DNA of 64,000 bases. Source: Bombyx mori. Lineage: Eukaryota > Arthropoda > Insecta > Lepidoptera > Bombycidae. The notes under the pieces were generated by a model that saw only the letters and a list, made by a program, of their open reading frames with translations, did not search any database and was not told the DNA's origin. Positions 47,731 through 58,511 of the stretch are shown in pieces (the stretch's first letter is position 1; every line of letters begins with the position of its first letter). The stretch spans positions 6,944,001 to 7,008,000 of the forward strand of contig NC_085110.1 of NCBI RefSeq assembly GCF_030269925.1. The letters run 5' to 3'. The position numbers and the translations under genes were made by a program.

Positions 47731-48636
47731 TACAACTTTTAAGATTTTTGAGTTTTTACATTAAGCGAAGGTTGGCTATAAACCATTTAGACCTTTAAAC
47801 TTCGGGCTTAAAGACTATTTTTAGAAGTTGCATCTGATGAACTAGTCACGTACGAAGAAAAAGTAAAAGTAACAAAAGTTTTCTCAAGCCCGTTTTCTCA
47901 AAATTAACAAATTGTATCATATTCCCTTTATCCACTCATGTCTTCAATTAATTTATTCAATAAAAAAAGGAATATTTCATCGAGTGAGGGCCTGAAAAAA
48001 TGAAATTAATAAAACAACAAACAACTCGTCTGTCGCCACCATTTCGCGGCAACCTCCGCGATTTACGATGCTCTCATTTTTCAAACAAAGTGGAATTGCT
48101 GTGAAAATTAGAAAAAAGGGATTTTTCAATATGATCTTGCGAATCTGCTGAAGTCGGGCGTCTTTATGCTGAAGTAGCAAACTCGCTAAGATAAGGGGAG
48201 GAGCGGACAAATTGTAATAATTGCGAGACGAGATAAGAAGTGACACCAGAAAACAAATGAAGGCGGGCTCCGGCGCCGGAATCTACGTAGCCGGGGTTAG
48301 GGGATGCGTAGCGTTACCACGTTTTGAGTTCCTTTAAAATTCACTTCGTCGCAAAATCCATACAAAGTACCCAGCAGCAAATATTTTCCTTATAGCTCTA
48401 ATCAAAACATTTCTAAATTTTTTCAATTTAACATCAGATTTTCGGTAAGCATCCAATTAAAAATTTCACGAGTTAAACAAATGGAAACGAAAGTTAAATT
48501 GAACGAACCTTAATTATATGTGAAAAAAATGTATTTGTTAATTTTACTTGATATAGCCACAAAATGATTATTTAATACAAGGGATTTAAATTTAAACCGA
48601 GGGTCGAGGAGATCCCGCGAGATCCCGGGGGCACAC

Positions 48637-48694
48637 CTCGGGCCGTCGTCACTGCTCGCCAAATTAAAATGATAAATCAAAATCCGTCAGCCGG
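48637..48694 (+). other. Motif shared with 61371-61430, copy 1
   Basis: CTCGGGCCGTCGTC, CTCGCCAAATTAAA and ATAAATCAAAATCCG align in order with the second site. It lies in a CpG-rich patch without an open frame. Function is unknown; a diverged repeat or a regulatory element are both possible. Confidence 0.5.
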
Positions 48695-48821
48695 TCGCGA
48701 CGAGGAACCGCTGTAAAACGAAGCAAGCCTGCTCAAACTTGTTCAACTTTTACATTTTCACAGATTCCAATCTCTTTTTAGTCGGAAAGTATTGTTTTCA
48801 TAAAACGATGCCATTTATATA

Positions 48822-48912
48822 CAAATGTTAATATTCTAACCAACTTTTTTTCGGTTCAGCCAACTTTTTTTTGGTTCAGCCAAAATAAAGTTGGTTAGAA
48901 TATTAACATTTG
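48822..48912. repeat. Perfect 26-bp-arm hairpin with tandem repeats in the loop
   Basis: The left arm CAAATGTTAATATTCTAACC... (48822-48847) is matched exactly by the reverse complement at 48887-48912. The loop region contains two 20-bp units starting CCAACTTTTTTT and ending GGTTCAG at 48840-48879, differing at one base. No protein is encoded. Confidence 0.9.
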
Positions 48913-50563
48913 GGACAAATTGGGCCAACTGTAATTAAAAAATAAAGACCCTATATGCAGCAGATAGCCTTGACCCTGTTTTTTTTCAAATTAGAATGTA
49001 TAATTTTTATCTGCAACATGATCTACCTACTAATTAAAAAAGCACTAGGCACTAAGGAACTTACATACATTGATTACATACTCAAAAATTGGTGAAGATA
49101 CCTCTACTACGGACGAATGATAGAGAAATAAAAGTAGTTTAGTACCTTTAAGAAACATAGGTCGCACCCTCTATGTGTTGATTAATAGCGGAAAGTCGAA
49201 AAGTCATCTAGCCATCTGAAGTACCTATAGTGATTGAATGGATTACACGGAATTTTATTTTGAGAGATTTAGCATCAATACATGCTTTATAATTGAATAA
49301 TAAAATTCGGCGTGCTTAACTAAATACAGAAAGATAAGTAAAGAAAAGTGATGTAACACAAAATCTTTTTTTAATTATTTTCTGTCTGTTTGTTTCTTTG
49401 GGTTCATCAGCAGAAGTACTGCATAGATCTTCATGTTGTTTTAACACACGACAAAAAATTATTTGGGCAGACTATAAATATTTCATTAAAATCCGACGTT
49501 GCTCATATGTCATATTCATTGATAGGTTTTTGGAATTTACTTTTATACTGGTAGACGTTAGTAGTTATATGAAAAATAATAATATTACATAAAATTTTCA
49601 TGACCAAACCACAGAATTGATGCTGACGAAATTCGGGATGGAACCATAGAAATAGTTTGAAACCTGAGTTTTTCTCAGCTAGCCACTTATTAGTGTTAGA
49701 CCACGCAGCAGAAGTTGTCAGCGTAAAGCTAGTGATGTTTGCAAATATTTTAAAATAAAGTTCTAGTAAAACAGTGTCGAATTTAATCGGTATTCAAATA
49801 AATTGACGTTGTAGGAAAAGAATACACTAATCATTGGTATCTATGTCAATGGACGTCACATAAAATTAAATTAACAATAATTTATATAAACAAGAAAATT
49901 ATCACCTTAAACGCAAACACTGAATGAATATTTGTGCTGTTTTATCATTTCATTCCGAAACTTGGTGGAAAGATAATGCCGAAATTATACGGTCATAATT
50001 CTGAGGAATAGAAATGAATACCCGCGCACGCAATTGCTTGTACGAAAAATTTAATTCATGAAAATAAGATCTCGACAAAACTTTTAGATAACAAATTAAT
50101 AGAAATGTAATCGGTTTTTTAATTTAGCAGTAGTTAGTTCATTGTATGGCGTTTTGAATATTGGAAACCACATTACCAAATATTGGAAGTAAGCATTAGA
50201 TGACTATGGAGTACCTACTTCAACATTGAGACAGTATAATTTTAATTTTCCTTGCTTTTGTGATCGACATTTATATTATATTTTATATATTCCGTATCCA
50301 CTTGACCTTTTCATGAGTTTCCGGTACTCAAAGCACAGAAAAAAATCCTAATTTGGATTTGTTCAATATAGGTATATCGTTTGTTTGTATTGATACAATT
50401 ATTCCTGCCCCTTAAATAATTAAAAAAAGAGTGTATACTATAAGTTTCTGAACAACCAGACAAGCGTGGCGATCATGAAACTGAGACTTCATCGGTTCCT
50501 TCAAACCGTATTAATAATATTCATAGCTATTTTATTTTAAAAATTCTAATTACGCAATAACTT

Positions 50564-50805
50564 TACTGGGTAGGACCTCTTGTGAGTCCGCGCGGGTAGG
50601 TACCACCACCTTGCCTATTTCTGCCGTGAAGCAGTAATGCTTTTCGGTTTGAAGGGTAGGGCATCCGTCGTAACTATACTGAGACCTTAGAACTTATATC
50701 TCAAGGTGGGTGGCGCATTTACGTTGTAGATGTCTATGGGCTGCAGTAATCACTTAACACCAGGTGGGCTGTGAGCTCGTCCACCCATCTAAGCAATAAA
50801 AAAAA
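50564..50805 (+). repeat. Bm1 SINE, 5'-truncated
   Basis: TACTGGGTAGGACCTCTTGT, GTGAAGCAGTAATGCTTTTC, AACTTATATCTCAAGGTGGG, GATGTCTATGGGCTGCAG and CCACCCATCTAAGCAATAAA. It starts within a few bases of the point where three other copies stop. A GA-rich microsatellite follows at about 50816-50845. Confidence 0.92.
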
Positions 50806-51919
50806 GGTTTTATAGAGAGGTAGAGCGAGAGAGAGAGAGATAGAATATGGTGAATATTACGAAGAAACAATTTTAGTCGCATATTGTAACCAGTTTTTTT
50901 TATTCAGCATCACACATCACTGCGGAAAACTACAGTCGAATAGCGATCGCAATTAGCTTTTCAATACGATACCGCAGCCATACAAATGGTAATAGAACTA
51001 GAGTGACGTCTGGTCATCCGAGTAATTTACTGGTGTATCCAACTATCCATGTAAACCGTTAACTATCGTTGCGTTACCGAACAAGCGCATCGTTATCGTG
51101 TGCACTGAATTTAAATATTTGTTACATACAAATGCGGTGATTGCCCGCACTAAAACTAATTGCGTGGTTAATTGGGACGAACTGTAATTTGTCAAATGTC
51201 CTGCACTGTACGTGGTTATCTAATCAATTAAATTTCAAAACTAAATTAACGTTTCGCTTTCTCTTGTGATAATTAACTCTGAATTAAGCTGAGTAAACTT
51301 AAAATATTACTTATAGTCTTAGCTAATATTCCAAAGTCAAAAGTAATCTATAAATTGGCATCTCCTCTAAATTTCTCCTTTCTCATGTATGTTAAGACTA
51401 CGAATGTTATTTCAAATCTTACGCGTTTTTTTTTTAAATTCCATTGTACCGAATATTGTATAATCATATCGTGGTCACGAACAATTAATTAAAAATATTG
51501 AAATTAATAAACCCCGTATTAAAACTATTCCCGAATACGCAGACAGGCACTAACACTAATGATATCCGTCGCGCAAGCATTTAAAAAATCACGTTCGATA
51601 AATCCTTCTGTTTCTTGTAAATACTCTTCATGTGGTATAGTTAAACAGCAGTTCACACGAAGAATCTGCACTATCGTGGAAAAATATACGGACGTTTGTT
51701 TCTCCTATTCGTGATACAATTAGATTTTCATCAATACAATTACCGTTTATAGAATACAATTGTTATTTCGACCTTACGTCGTAAAGTAGGTGGGAACGGC
51801 TATGTTTAAAACTAGTTAACCCGTCAGCACATTGATTATCTATTAACTATTAAAATATAAGAGTATACGTTTACGTTTAAATTAATATTAAAATTTCTTT
51901 TCGTTAAAATCTTTAAGCA
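50806..51919. other. No recognised features
   Basis: AT-rich DNA with no gene or assignable repeat apart from the short GA-rich run. Confidence 0.4.
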
Positions 51920-52047
51920 TCTATACTATAATATTATAAAGCTGAAGAGTTTGTTTGTTTGTTTGAACGAGCTAATCTCAGGAACTACTGGTTTGATTTG
52001 AAAAATTCTTTCTATTCCACGCGGACGAAGTCGCGGGCAAAAGCTAG
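51920..52047 (+). mobile_element. Short non-autonomous Helitron (128 bp)
   Basis: Starts TCTATACTATAATATTATAA after an A and ends CGCGGGCAAAAGCTAG before a T. A short hairpin (CGCGGAC GAA GTCGCG) lies about 8 nt before the end. These are the Helitron hallmarks (5'-TC, 3' hairpin, CTAG, A/T target). The GAGTTTGTTTGTTTGTTTGA opening is typical of the common lepidopteran family; most of its interior is deleted here. Confidence 0.8.
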
Positions 52048-52214
52048 TATAATATATAATATACAACATACCGATCCTCTACTGAAGCTACACCTTAAAA
52101 TATTTTCCTTTCGACGGAACCCTCCAACAGATAACCGAAGCTCAACGCGTAGTGCACGTTTATCGAAAAACGTTCGTAACACACCCATAATGTTTTATTA
52201 TTATTATTTTTATT

Positions 52215-52416
52215 TGTACGATAGCTCAGTTTTATGATATTTTAAAGATTTAAAGAATTACGGACTTACCGCCAACTGCTCAAAGATTTCACGACTCCTT
52301 TTTCAAATGTTGCACAAACTGCGGCAACACGTAGCGCTAGTGTCGCGCTCAGTAGATTGCGCGGGTACCGGGCAAGTTGGCGGGAGATTTCAAAATGTAA
52401 ACCCCAAAATCGAACA
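52215..52416 (-). repeat. BEL/Pao 3' LTR
   Basis: Sense ends are TGTTCGATTT... and ...ATCGTACA, i.e. TG..CA. I read it as identical over all 202 bp to the copy at 56905-57106. Confidence 0.95.
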
Positions 52417-52427
52417 TTCCCCCCACC
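52417..52427 (-). promoter_or_regulatory. Polypurine tract of the BEL/Pao element
   Basis: The sense strand reads GGTGGGGGGAA directly before the 3' LTR, the expected position of the plus-strand primer for reverse transcription. Confidence 0.85.
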
Positions 52428-52624
52428 GAAATCCGCCCGGATTTCCCATTACGATACCAATAACAATGTTTTGTTGATTCAGTTTCACAGTGGACTGTAT
52501 TTATCTTAAAATTATTTTAAGTAATTAAATCTAAGTATTTAAACAATAAACTTGACTTATAACTAAAAGAGAGATCACACAAAGACCTACCTTTATGTAA
52601 TCTTATTATGAGCTAATTTTTATA

Positions 52625-55600
52625 TTATAAGACTAACTCTATGTCCGTCGCTATTGGGAGCGGACAAAGCTTAACGACAGGACGCGTCGTTTCGCTATTT
52701 TTTATACGAATTTTAACCACTCGCACGACACCATCCACGCCTGGCTTAAATACACTGACTCGGGCTAAATCCCACTGTAAAGGTGGTGGTGCGTGTGATT
52801 TAATGAGAACTAAAATTCGACAGTTGTTGAACCACTTTTGTCGCTGTTGAAATGTGTGGAGGTATTCTTGGCCCCCCCATTTCCAAAAAAGTTGTGAAAA
52901 GAGTTGTAAAATTTTCCACCGCTCGCGAGGCAAAAAACGATGCTCACTGATATCGAATACCGGTACAGCGAACAATTCCCGCCCGATCACAACATGTGCC
53001 GGCGTCAGCACTTGGAACTCCTCTGGATCATCAAATAGTGGACATAGCGGTCTACTATTGAAAACTGCTTCAACCCAAGCAAAAGGCGTTCGGAGCTCTT
53101 TGAATGGAAATGATTTGTCTCCTACAATCCGTTTCAAATATAATTTAGCAAATTTTATTGCAGACTCATAGAAACCACCGAAACGATCACCACTAGGAGG
53201 GTTATGGCTCCAACGAATATTACGCGCTACAAGTTCTCTTGATAAGCTTTCTAAGTAAGACTCGAAAAAACACGTAACATCTGCTGAATGTTTCGTAGCC
53301 GACACAAAATTGGCATTATCTGAAATAATCATGAGACATTGACTTGTTGTAATTCCTTGCAAAGTGCGAGGAAAAACATATAAATAAAATTTATGACAAT
53401 ACTCTATTAAAATGTTTGTAAAAATTGAATTTTTGAGTAAATGTAAATAATGTTTCCTATCAGGTGAAAGACTAGAATTAGATAATTTACCCCCCACCCT
53501 GAGGAAACAGTTTGAATCCATGAAGGTAATTAGTTTCCGCAAACTCTGAGAGCATCTCTGACCTTTTTGTAAGGCCATAATGTCGTCCACAAATAAATGA
53601 CTTTGTACGATTTTAATAATAATATCGTGAGCCGTTCTGCTGTCATCCACAAACAGCGATCTACGTTCTAATTGAAAGACTCTATAGTTGTGGATGAACA
53701 AATAAGACCGCGCGATTATACTCACAAGCTTACTAAAACTAGAGTATCTGTTAGTGAGGTCCAACAGTGAATATGCTTCTATGACTTCTATTGAGACAAG
53801 TACAGTACTTAAAGTTTTTCGTTCTAGGCTTAGAGTTATAGGTTTAACTGGACCCTCTGACTGGAAGTCATTAAGCCAATGGAGGCCGTTAAGCCCCTCA
53901 TGTATTGTTTTGCATGATGCGTTAAACACGCCTCCCAATTTGTTTGTTGTACTAGAAAGCCACAAAATACAAAAATGCGGGATGATAAATATCGAATCCA
54001 CGTTCTGTACCGCGCCTACGTGACTCTTGTATCCACAAAGACTTTCGTACTCAGGAATAAATTTTAAATTCGGATGGCGTTCCAACTTCTTTTCTATATT
54101 AATATATTTATGTTCTTCTGCTCCATATGAAACACAAAGTTTATAAAAAGGTTGCAAAGGGTAGTTTACGAAACATCTACTTCTCTTATCACGGTTACAA
54201 TCGCGAATAAACAATGTCCCTGCTAATATATTATCTAGATGTTGTGGTTCGTTGATAAGAATGCTTTCCTTCTCAGAGACAGACTGCGTTTCTTGCTCCA
54301 AGTTCACAGAAAGGGCCACAAATGATTTTGTATTATTGCTTTTGATATGATGATTTTCCGTGTCTACAGTTGTATGACCCGAAATCGATACTTGACCTGC
54401 GATGACGTAGCCGAAAATGGAATGCAATGCCACCGGCATATTCTTATCTTGTGGCATGATCTTTTCTCCATCATAAATTTGAGGAAATACATCACCGGCC
54501 AATAACATGTCGATGGGACCCGATGTACCAAAAGTTGGATCAGCAAGTGAAAGATTTTGAAATTTACGGATCACATCATCTGAGATAGACATAGTTGGTA
54601 GATTTCCGGCTATTTTCGTAACTATGACTGCATCAGTAGTTAATATGGGGCTGTTGCACTGACGCGGTTTTACAGTACAGGTAGTTAGCCCCAGATCTGC
54701 AATAGGCTTGGCACCTAGACCAATGGAATCGAAATCACACTTTCTTCGCCCTAGTCCTAACCTTAATGCACAGTCTTGAGTTATGTAGCCCGTCATGGCA
54801 CCACTGTCAATTATAGCACGTACGGGTTGATAAATGCCCCAACAATCTGCGACGTGTATAATTGCGGTTCCGAGTAAGACTGTCGAAGTTGTAGAAACGG
54901 TAAGAGCCACCGAGCTGGCATTATTTCCTGAAATGGCACCAGCGCCAGCATCGATGTGAAGTGTGTGATGGTGCATATTTTTGCAAACTGTACAACGTAC
55001 CCTAGATGGACAACTCTTTAATATATGATCATCACGCAAACAATTTTCACATAGCTTCAACTGTTTTATTTTTTGAAGCCGTTGTTCAGGAGTGAGATCA
55101 CTGTATTCGAAGCACCGATATATTGAATGAGGCTTGCGACAATAATAACATTTTTTAATTTTATTTAAAGTTTCATTCGAATTTTGTTCGTTCTGAAGAT
55201 TCTTAGTAGCCGCAGTTGCGGCTGAGGCCAAAGATGTTCTAGGCGCACCTACCCTGGCATTTGGAATATTAAGCTTTTTATCAAAACGACTGGTATTCTG
55301 GTAACCCTTTGCGTATATAGGTTTTGCATTGTCTATGCTTTGGTTTGAGACCGATTTACTTTCCGACATCTCCAGGATACGGACCTGGTTTTCCACGAAA
55401 GCGATAAGACCCTCAAATGTCGGAAGATCACCCGGTACACTTTTGTTTTCGAATGCGCGCCTGGTAGTTGAATCCAAATTACGCAAAGCTACATAAAACA
55501 AAACAAAACTTGATAAATCTGGTATGTCTAATGATTTTAATGCTTTCACGCTATCTTGACACGCTTGTAAAAAGGCATTTAGGCCGTCTACTGACTCATA

Positions 55601-56284
55601 TTGTAATGGTTTGAAACTAAAGACTTTATCTAAATATGTAGTCGCTAGCGCCCTCTTATTTTCAAAACGTGTAACTAAAGAATTCCATACAATAGAATAA
55701 TTTGTTGCTGTTACCGGCATTGATTTTACGATAGTGAGTGCTGGACCACTCACAGCCGACAATAAGTAATAAAATTTTTCAATATCAACTATATCAGTAT
55801 TAGAATGTACTAAACTAGTAAAAGTGTCTCTAAATGTGGGCCAATTTTCTAACTTTCCGTCAAAGTGGAAAATTTCTAATTTCGGTAATCGAGGTTTTAC
55901 AGTTTTACCGGAACCGAAATCACATCTAGTATTATCACTACCTGATAAATTTAGACTATCCGCGATATCACAAACAGAGTAATACATCTCATCAAATGCT
56001 TTGATTTGGTCGTATGACGGTACATACGACGCATTATAACGTTTTTGGACACAAATCATTTCACTCATAGCACTTTCATATGCAGTTCTCAAAGCGACAA
56101 TATCTCTAAAACGGGCGCGAAATTGTGGCTGCATATCAGTATTACTTCTAACTACTCGTGACATCTCGTACAACGATTGTAAACGCATAAATGCCATCTC
56201 CTTGGTTGTCTGATGTGGTTGCAACAACTGATCGACATCGTCATCGGAAATTATTGCTTTTTTTCCAGATGTTGCTTTCGCCAT
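52625..56284 (-). CDS. BEL/Pao Gag-protease-integrase polyprotein lacking the RT core
   Basis: 1219 codons from ATG without an internal stop; intact BEL/Pao polyproteins are usually around 1700 or more. Domains in order: gag-like DUF1759 (~133-285, LPKLEIFHFDG ... RRAFENK); two zinc knuckles (CX2CX3HX4C at 379-391 and CX2CX4HX4C at 412-425) and a further cysteine/histidine group at 431-443; an aspartic protease of the A17 type (IIDSGAM, D493); the N-terminal part of the reverse transcriptase (~700-800, ending VFNASCKT). A jump to the pre-integrase region (YSSFSKL ~847, LRVGGKLSNS ~928) removes the RT palm with its YxDD box and RNase H. The integrase keeps ISDNANF (D989) and GGFYESA (E1040) but lacks the stretch with the first catalytic aspartate. 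The FVDD at 898-901 lies in the pre-integrase segment and is not the RT box. It cannot replicate autonomously; Gag and protease could still be made. Confidence 0.9.
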   Translation of the reverse strand: MAKATSGKKAIISDDDVDQLLQPHQTTKEMAFMRLQSLYEMSRVVRSNTDMQPQFRARFRDIVALRTAYESAMSEMICVQKRYNASYVPSYDQIKAFDEMYYSVCDIADSLNLSGSDNTRCDFGSGKTVKPRLPKLEIFHFDGKLENWPTFRDTFTSLVHSNTDIVDIEKFYYLLSAVSGPALTIVKSMPVTATNYSIVWNSLVTRFENKRALATTYLDKVFSFKPLQYESVDGLNAFLQACQDSVKALKSLDIPDLSSFVLFYVALRNLDSTTRRAFENKSVPGDLPTFEGLIAFVENQVRILEMSESKSVSNQSIDNAKPIYAKGYQNTSRFDKKLNIPNARVGAPRTSLASAATAATKNLQNEQNSNETLNKIKKCYYCRKPHSIYRCFEYSDLTPEQRLQKIKQLKLCENCLRDDHILKSCPSRVRCTVCKNMHHHTLHIDAGAGAISGNNASSVALTVSTTSTVLLGTAIIHVADCWGIYQPVRAIIDSGAMTGYITQDCALRLGLGRRKCDFDSIGLGAKPIADLGLTTCTVKPRQCNSPILTTDAVIVTKIAGNLPTMSISDDVIRKFQNLSLADPTFGTSGPIDMLLAGDVFPQIYDGEKIMPQDKNMPVALHSIFGYVIAGQVSISGHTTVDTENHHIKSNNTKSFVALSVNLEQETQSVSEKESILINEPQHLDNILAGTLFIRDCNRDKRSRCFVNYPLQPFYKLCVSYGAEEHKYINIEKKLERHPNLKFIPEYESLCGYKSHVGAVQNVDSIFIIPHFCILWLSSTTNKLGGVFNASCKTIHEGLNGLHWLNDFQSEGPVKPITLSLERKTLSTVLVSIEVIEAYSLLDLTNRYSSFSKLVSIIARSYLFIHNYRVFQLERRSLFVDDSRTAHDIIIKIVQSHLFVDDIMALQKGQRCSQSLRKLITFMDSNCFLRVGGKLSNSSLSPDRKHYLHLLKNSIFTNILIEYCHKFYLYVFPRTLQGITTSQCLMIISDNANFVSATKHSADVTCFFESYLESLSRELVARNIRWSHNPPSGDRFGGFYESAIKFAKLYLKRIVGDKSFPFKELRTPFAWVEAVFNSRPLCPLFDDPEEFQVLTPAHVVIGRELFAVPVFDISEHRFLPRERWKILQLFSQLFWKWGGQEYLHTFQQRQKWFNNCRILVLIKSHAPPPLQWDLARVSVFKPGVDGVVRVVKIRIKNSETTRPVVKLCPLPIATDIELVL

Positions 56285-56904
56285 CTTACAATTTTATTTA
56301 GGTAGGTACTTATGAATTTACAAATTAATTTGTTTAAAACACAATTTAAGAATTAGTAGAATGTTATAAAATACGAATAATCAAACAACAAATATTAAAA
56401 GAAATTCTACCAAGTAAAATTGTAACACAAAACAATATTAATAATTAATTAATTAATATTCGAAGACAATACTATGGTTAAAAACTATTTAATCCGACAA
56501 AATTAAAGATTCTAAGATTTAATTCAATAGCAAACAATAAGAATTATCAATAAAAATATTTTATGGTTATTTTATTGAAATTTAATTTACTACCAGTAAT
56601 GGCGGCAAGGCGTCAGATATGTTTATGTATTAAAAAGTTCGCAACAAATTTGAATTAAAGTTTAATATTGTAACGAAAATAATACTAAATACCTGAACGC
56701 CGATGTATATTATGAATCACTGTATAAATTTCTTTATTGTAAAACACAAAACACAGAAGTAATGTTTTTCACAAAAACACACAACTACCTACTTACGAAT
56801 AAAAGTTTTTGTAGGAATTGTTTTTACAATAATTACGTTTTTGTTATACTGAATCACTGGTATTTGATTTCGCAACAGGTAAAATCCGGTCGAATGATCA
56901 TAAA
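56285..56904 (-). other. BEL/Pao 5' leader
   Basis: 620 bp of very AT-rich DNA between the 5' LTR and the polyprotein ATG. I see no coding frame and no confident tRNA primer complement. Confidence 0.6.
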
Positions 56905-57106
56905 TGTACGATAGCTCAGTTTTATGATATTTTAAAGATTTAAAGAATTACGGACTTACCGCCAACTGCTCAAAGATTTCACGACTCCTTTTTCAAATGT
57001 TGCACAAACTGCGGCAACACGTAGCGCTAGTGTCGCGCTCAGTAGATTGCGCGGGTACCGGGCAAGTTGGCGGGAGATTTCAAAATGTAAACCCCAAAAT
57101 CGAACA
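56905..57106 (-). repeat. BEL/Pao 5' LTR
   Basis: Same 202-bp sequence as 52215-52416, presumably containing the element's promoter. Identity of the two LTRs indicates a recent insertion or gene conversion. The right flank is AATGTCATCC. Confidence 0.95.
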
Positions 57107-57916
57107 AATGTCATCCGCAATATAATGAGGTGCGAGGGATCCAACATCTGCGAGAGAGACGCAACAGAAATATGTGCGAAGTGTTATGGAGTGCCGTTGT
57201 AAGTCAATGAAGCGGCAAATGGGGTGCTCTCCGCTTCGACGAAGGCACACTCTAATAAATAAAATTATGCCTCAGAAATTACAAGAATACGCGTGCCGGC
57301 AGCGATCGTGTGAGATTGGATCACGGAGATTTTCATCGATAGCCTTCAATAATGAATCTAATATGTGTTGTAGTAAGCTTTCAGGATAGAGCGGTCGCAG
57401 GATGAAAACGGTTTTGGATAGTTTTAGTAAAAGCGCAAAGTAAAAAATTTACTATTCAATCAAAACACTAATATATGAACATATACTAATTTACTAATAT
57501 CGTTTTAGAATAATGTTATGATGATTTAGTACGAAATACATTCATATAAGTCCTTGGGCCACGGTCCAAGAGTCATTCTTAGAACTGTTATCTACTTTTC
57601 CAATGATATTTCACTGTCATAAAGCGCCTACTCATTTCCTTGGATTTTGAAGTATATATATACATTTTTAAATGTGTTATTTTATAGTTATTTTACAAAT
57701 GCGCGTAATACTATTATCCTGTCGAATTAAATGAGCGTGTCCAATCTAGGTTAGATGTAAAACTATTAGGTTGTTTATGCTTTATCAGTATTGCTTGGCT
57801 AGAAATGCGTTCACATTAATACACACTTTAAATTGAGATCGACCTCATGTCGATGTCAGGATGGCGGCACTCGAACGTTTATGGGATATGTTGGTCACTT
57901 AAAACGACGTGGACTT
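57107..57916. other. No recognised gene
   Basis: A GC-richer patch at about 57120-57410 has a 71-codon frame (57174-57389) with no domain. The rest is AT-rich. Confidence 0.4.
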
Positions 57917-58172
57917 GTTTTTTTTATTTTTTTATTGCTTAGATGGGTGGACGAGCTTACAGTCCACCTGGTGTTAGGTGGTTACTGGAGCCCATAGACA
58001 TCCACAACGTAAATGCGTCACACACCTTGAGACATAAGTTCTAAGGTCTCAAGTATAGTTACAACGGCTGCCCCACCATTCAAACCGAAACGCATCACTG
58101 CTTCACGGTAGAAATAGGCAGGGTGATGGTACCCACCCGCGCGGACTCACAAGAGGTCCTACCACCAGTGAT
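57917..58172 (-). repeat. Bm1 SINE, 5'-truncated
   Basis: T-run, TATTGCTTAGATGGGTGGAC, CCCATAGACATCCACAACG, CAAACCGAAACGCATCACTG, GCGGACTCACAAGAGGTCC and the stop at ACCACCAGTGA, the same end point as the copies at 10102 and 11293. Confidence 0.92.
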
Positions 58173-58511
58173 AAGTGTTCCCAAACAGAGTAAAAATATA
58201 TTACAAATCCCCAACGCGAAGCCAATACTTATTATTTGTTCACGTATTATGAGTTCACGGTAATTTTCCGCAATGACTTTTTGGATGTAACAAACGGAGC
58301 AACGGTAATTTCAAAATGCATTGAACAATGAATGTGGAACGATTTGTCAGATGTATTGTGATTTAGTAACGTGTAGTCATTGCTGTCGGCCGACTAATGA
58401 TCCGTCTTAGAGCTAGTCCGTAAATGAAATTGCCTACACATACTCACGATGAATAATAGTAAACAGTTAAATACCGTTCACACTACGGTTTTTTTTGTTA
58501 ATTATTATATA
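58173..58511. other. No recognised features
   Basis: AT-rich DNA between two repeats. Confidence 0.4.

Larger units (their letters stand above)
47731..50563. other. No recognised gene; CpG-rich patch and hairpin
   Basis: Contains a GC-rich patch at about 48595-48720 with a motif shared with 61371-61430, and a strong hairpin at 48822-48912 (both listed separately). Other frames are short and unrecognised. Confidence 0.4.
52215..57106 (-). mobile_element. BEL/Pao LTR retrotransposon, internally deleted
   Basis: Two 202-bp LTRs enclose 4488 bp of internal DNA. The element reads on the minus strand: 5' LTR at 56905-57106, leader 56285-56904, a single gag-pol frame 56284-52625, a polypurine tract, then the 3' LTR at 52215-52416. 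The coding content (DUF1759 gag, zinc knuckles, DSG aspartic protease, partial integrase) places it in BEL/Pao. No primer-binding site match is obvious after the 5' LTR. I find no direct 5-bp target duplication: the flanks are TTATT on the left and AATGT on the right. Confidence 0.95.

Noticed and set aside
53578..53600. FVDD as the reverse transcriptase catalytic box of the BEL element
   Set aside because: The surrounding residues (KIVQSHL before, SLRKL and LRVGGKLSNS after) match the pre-integrase region, so the RT box is absent.
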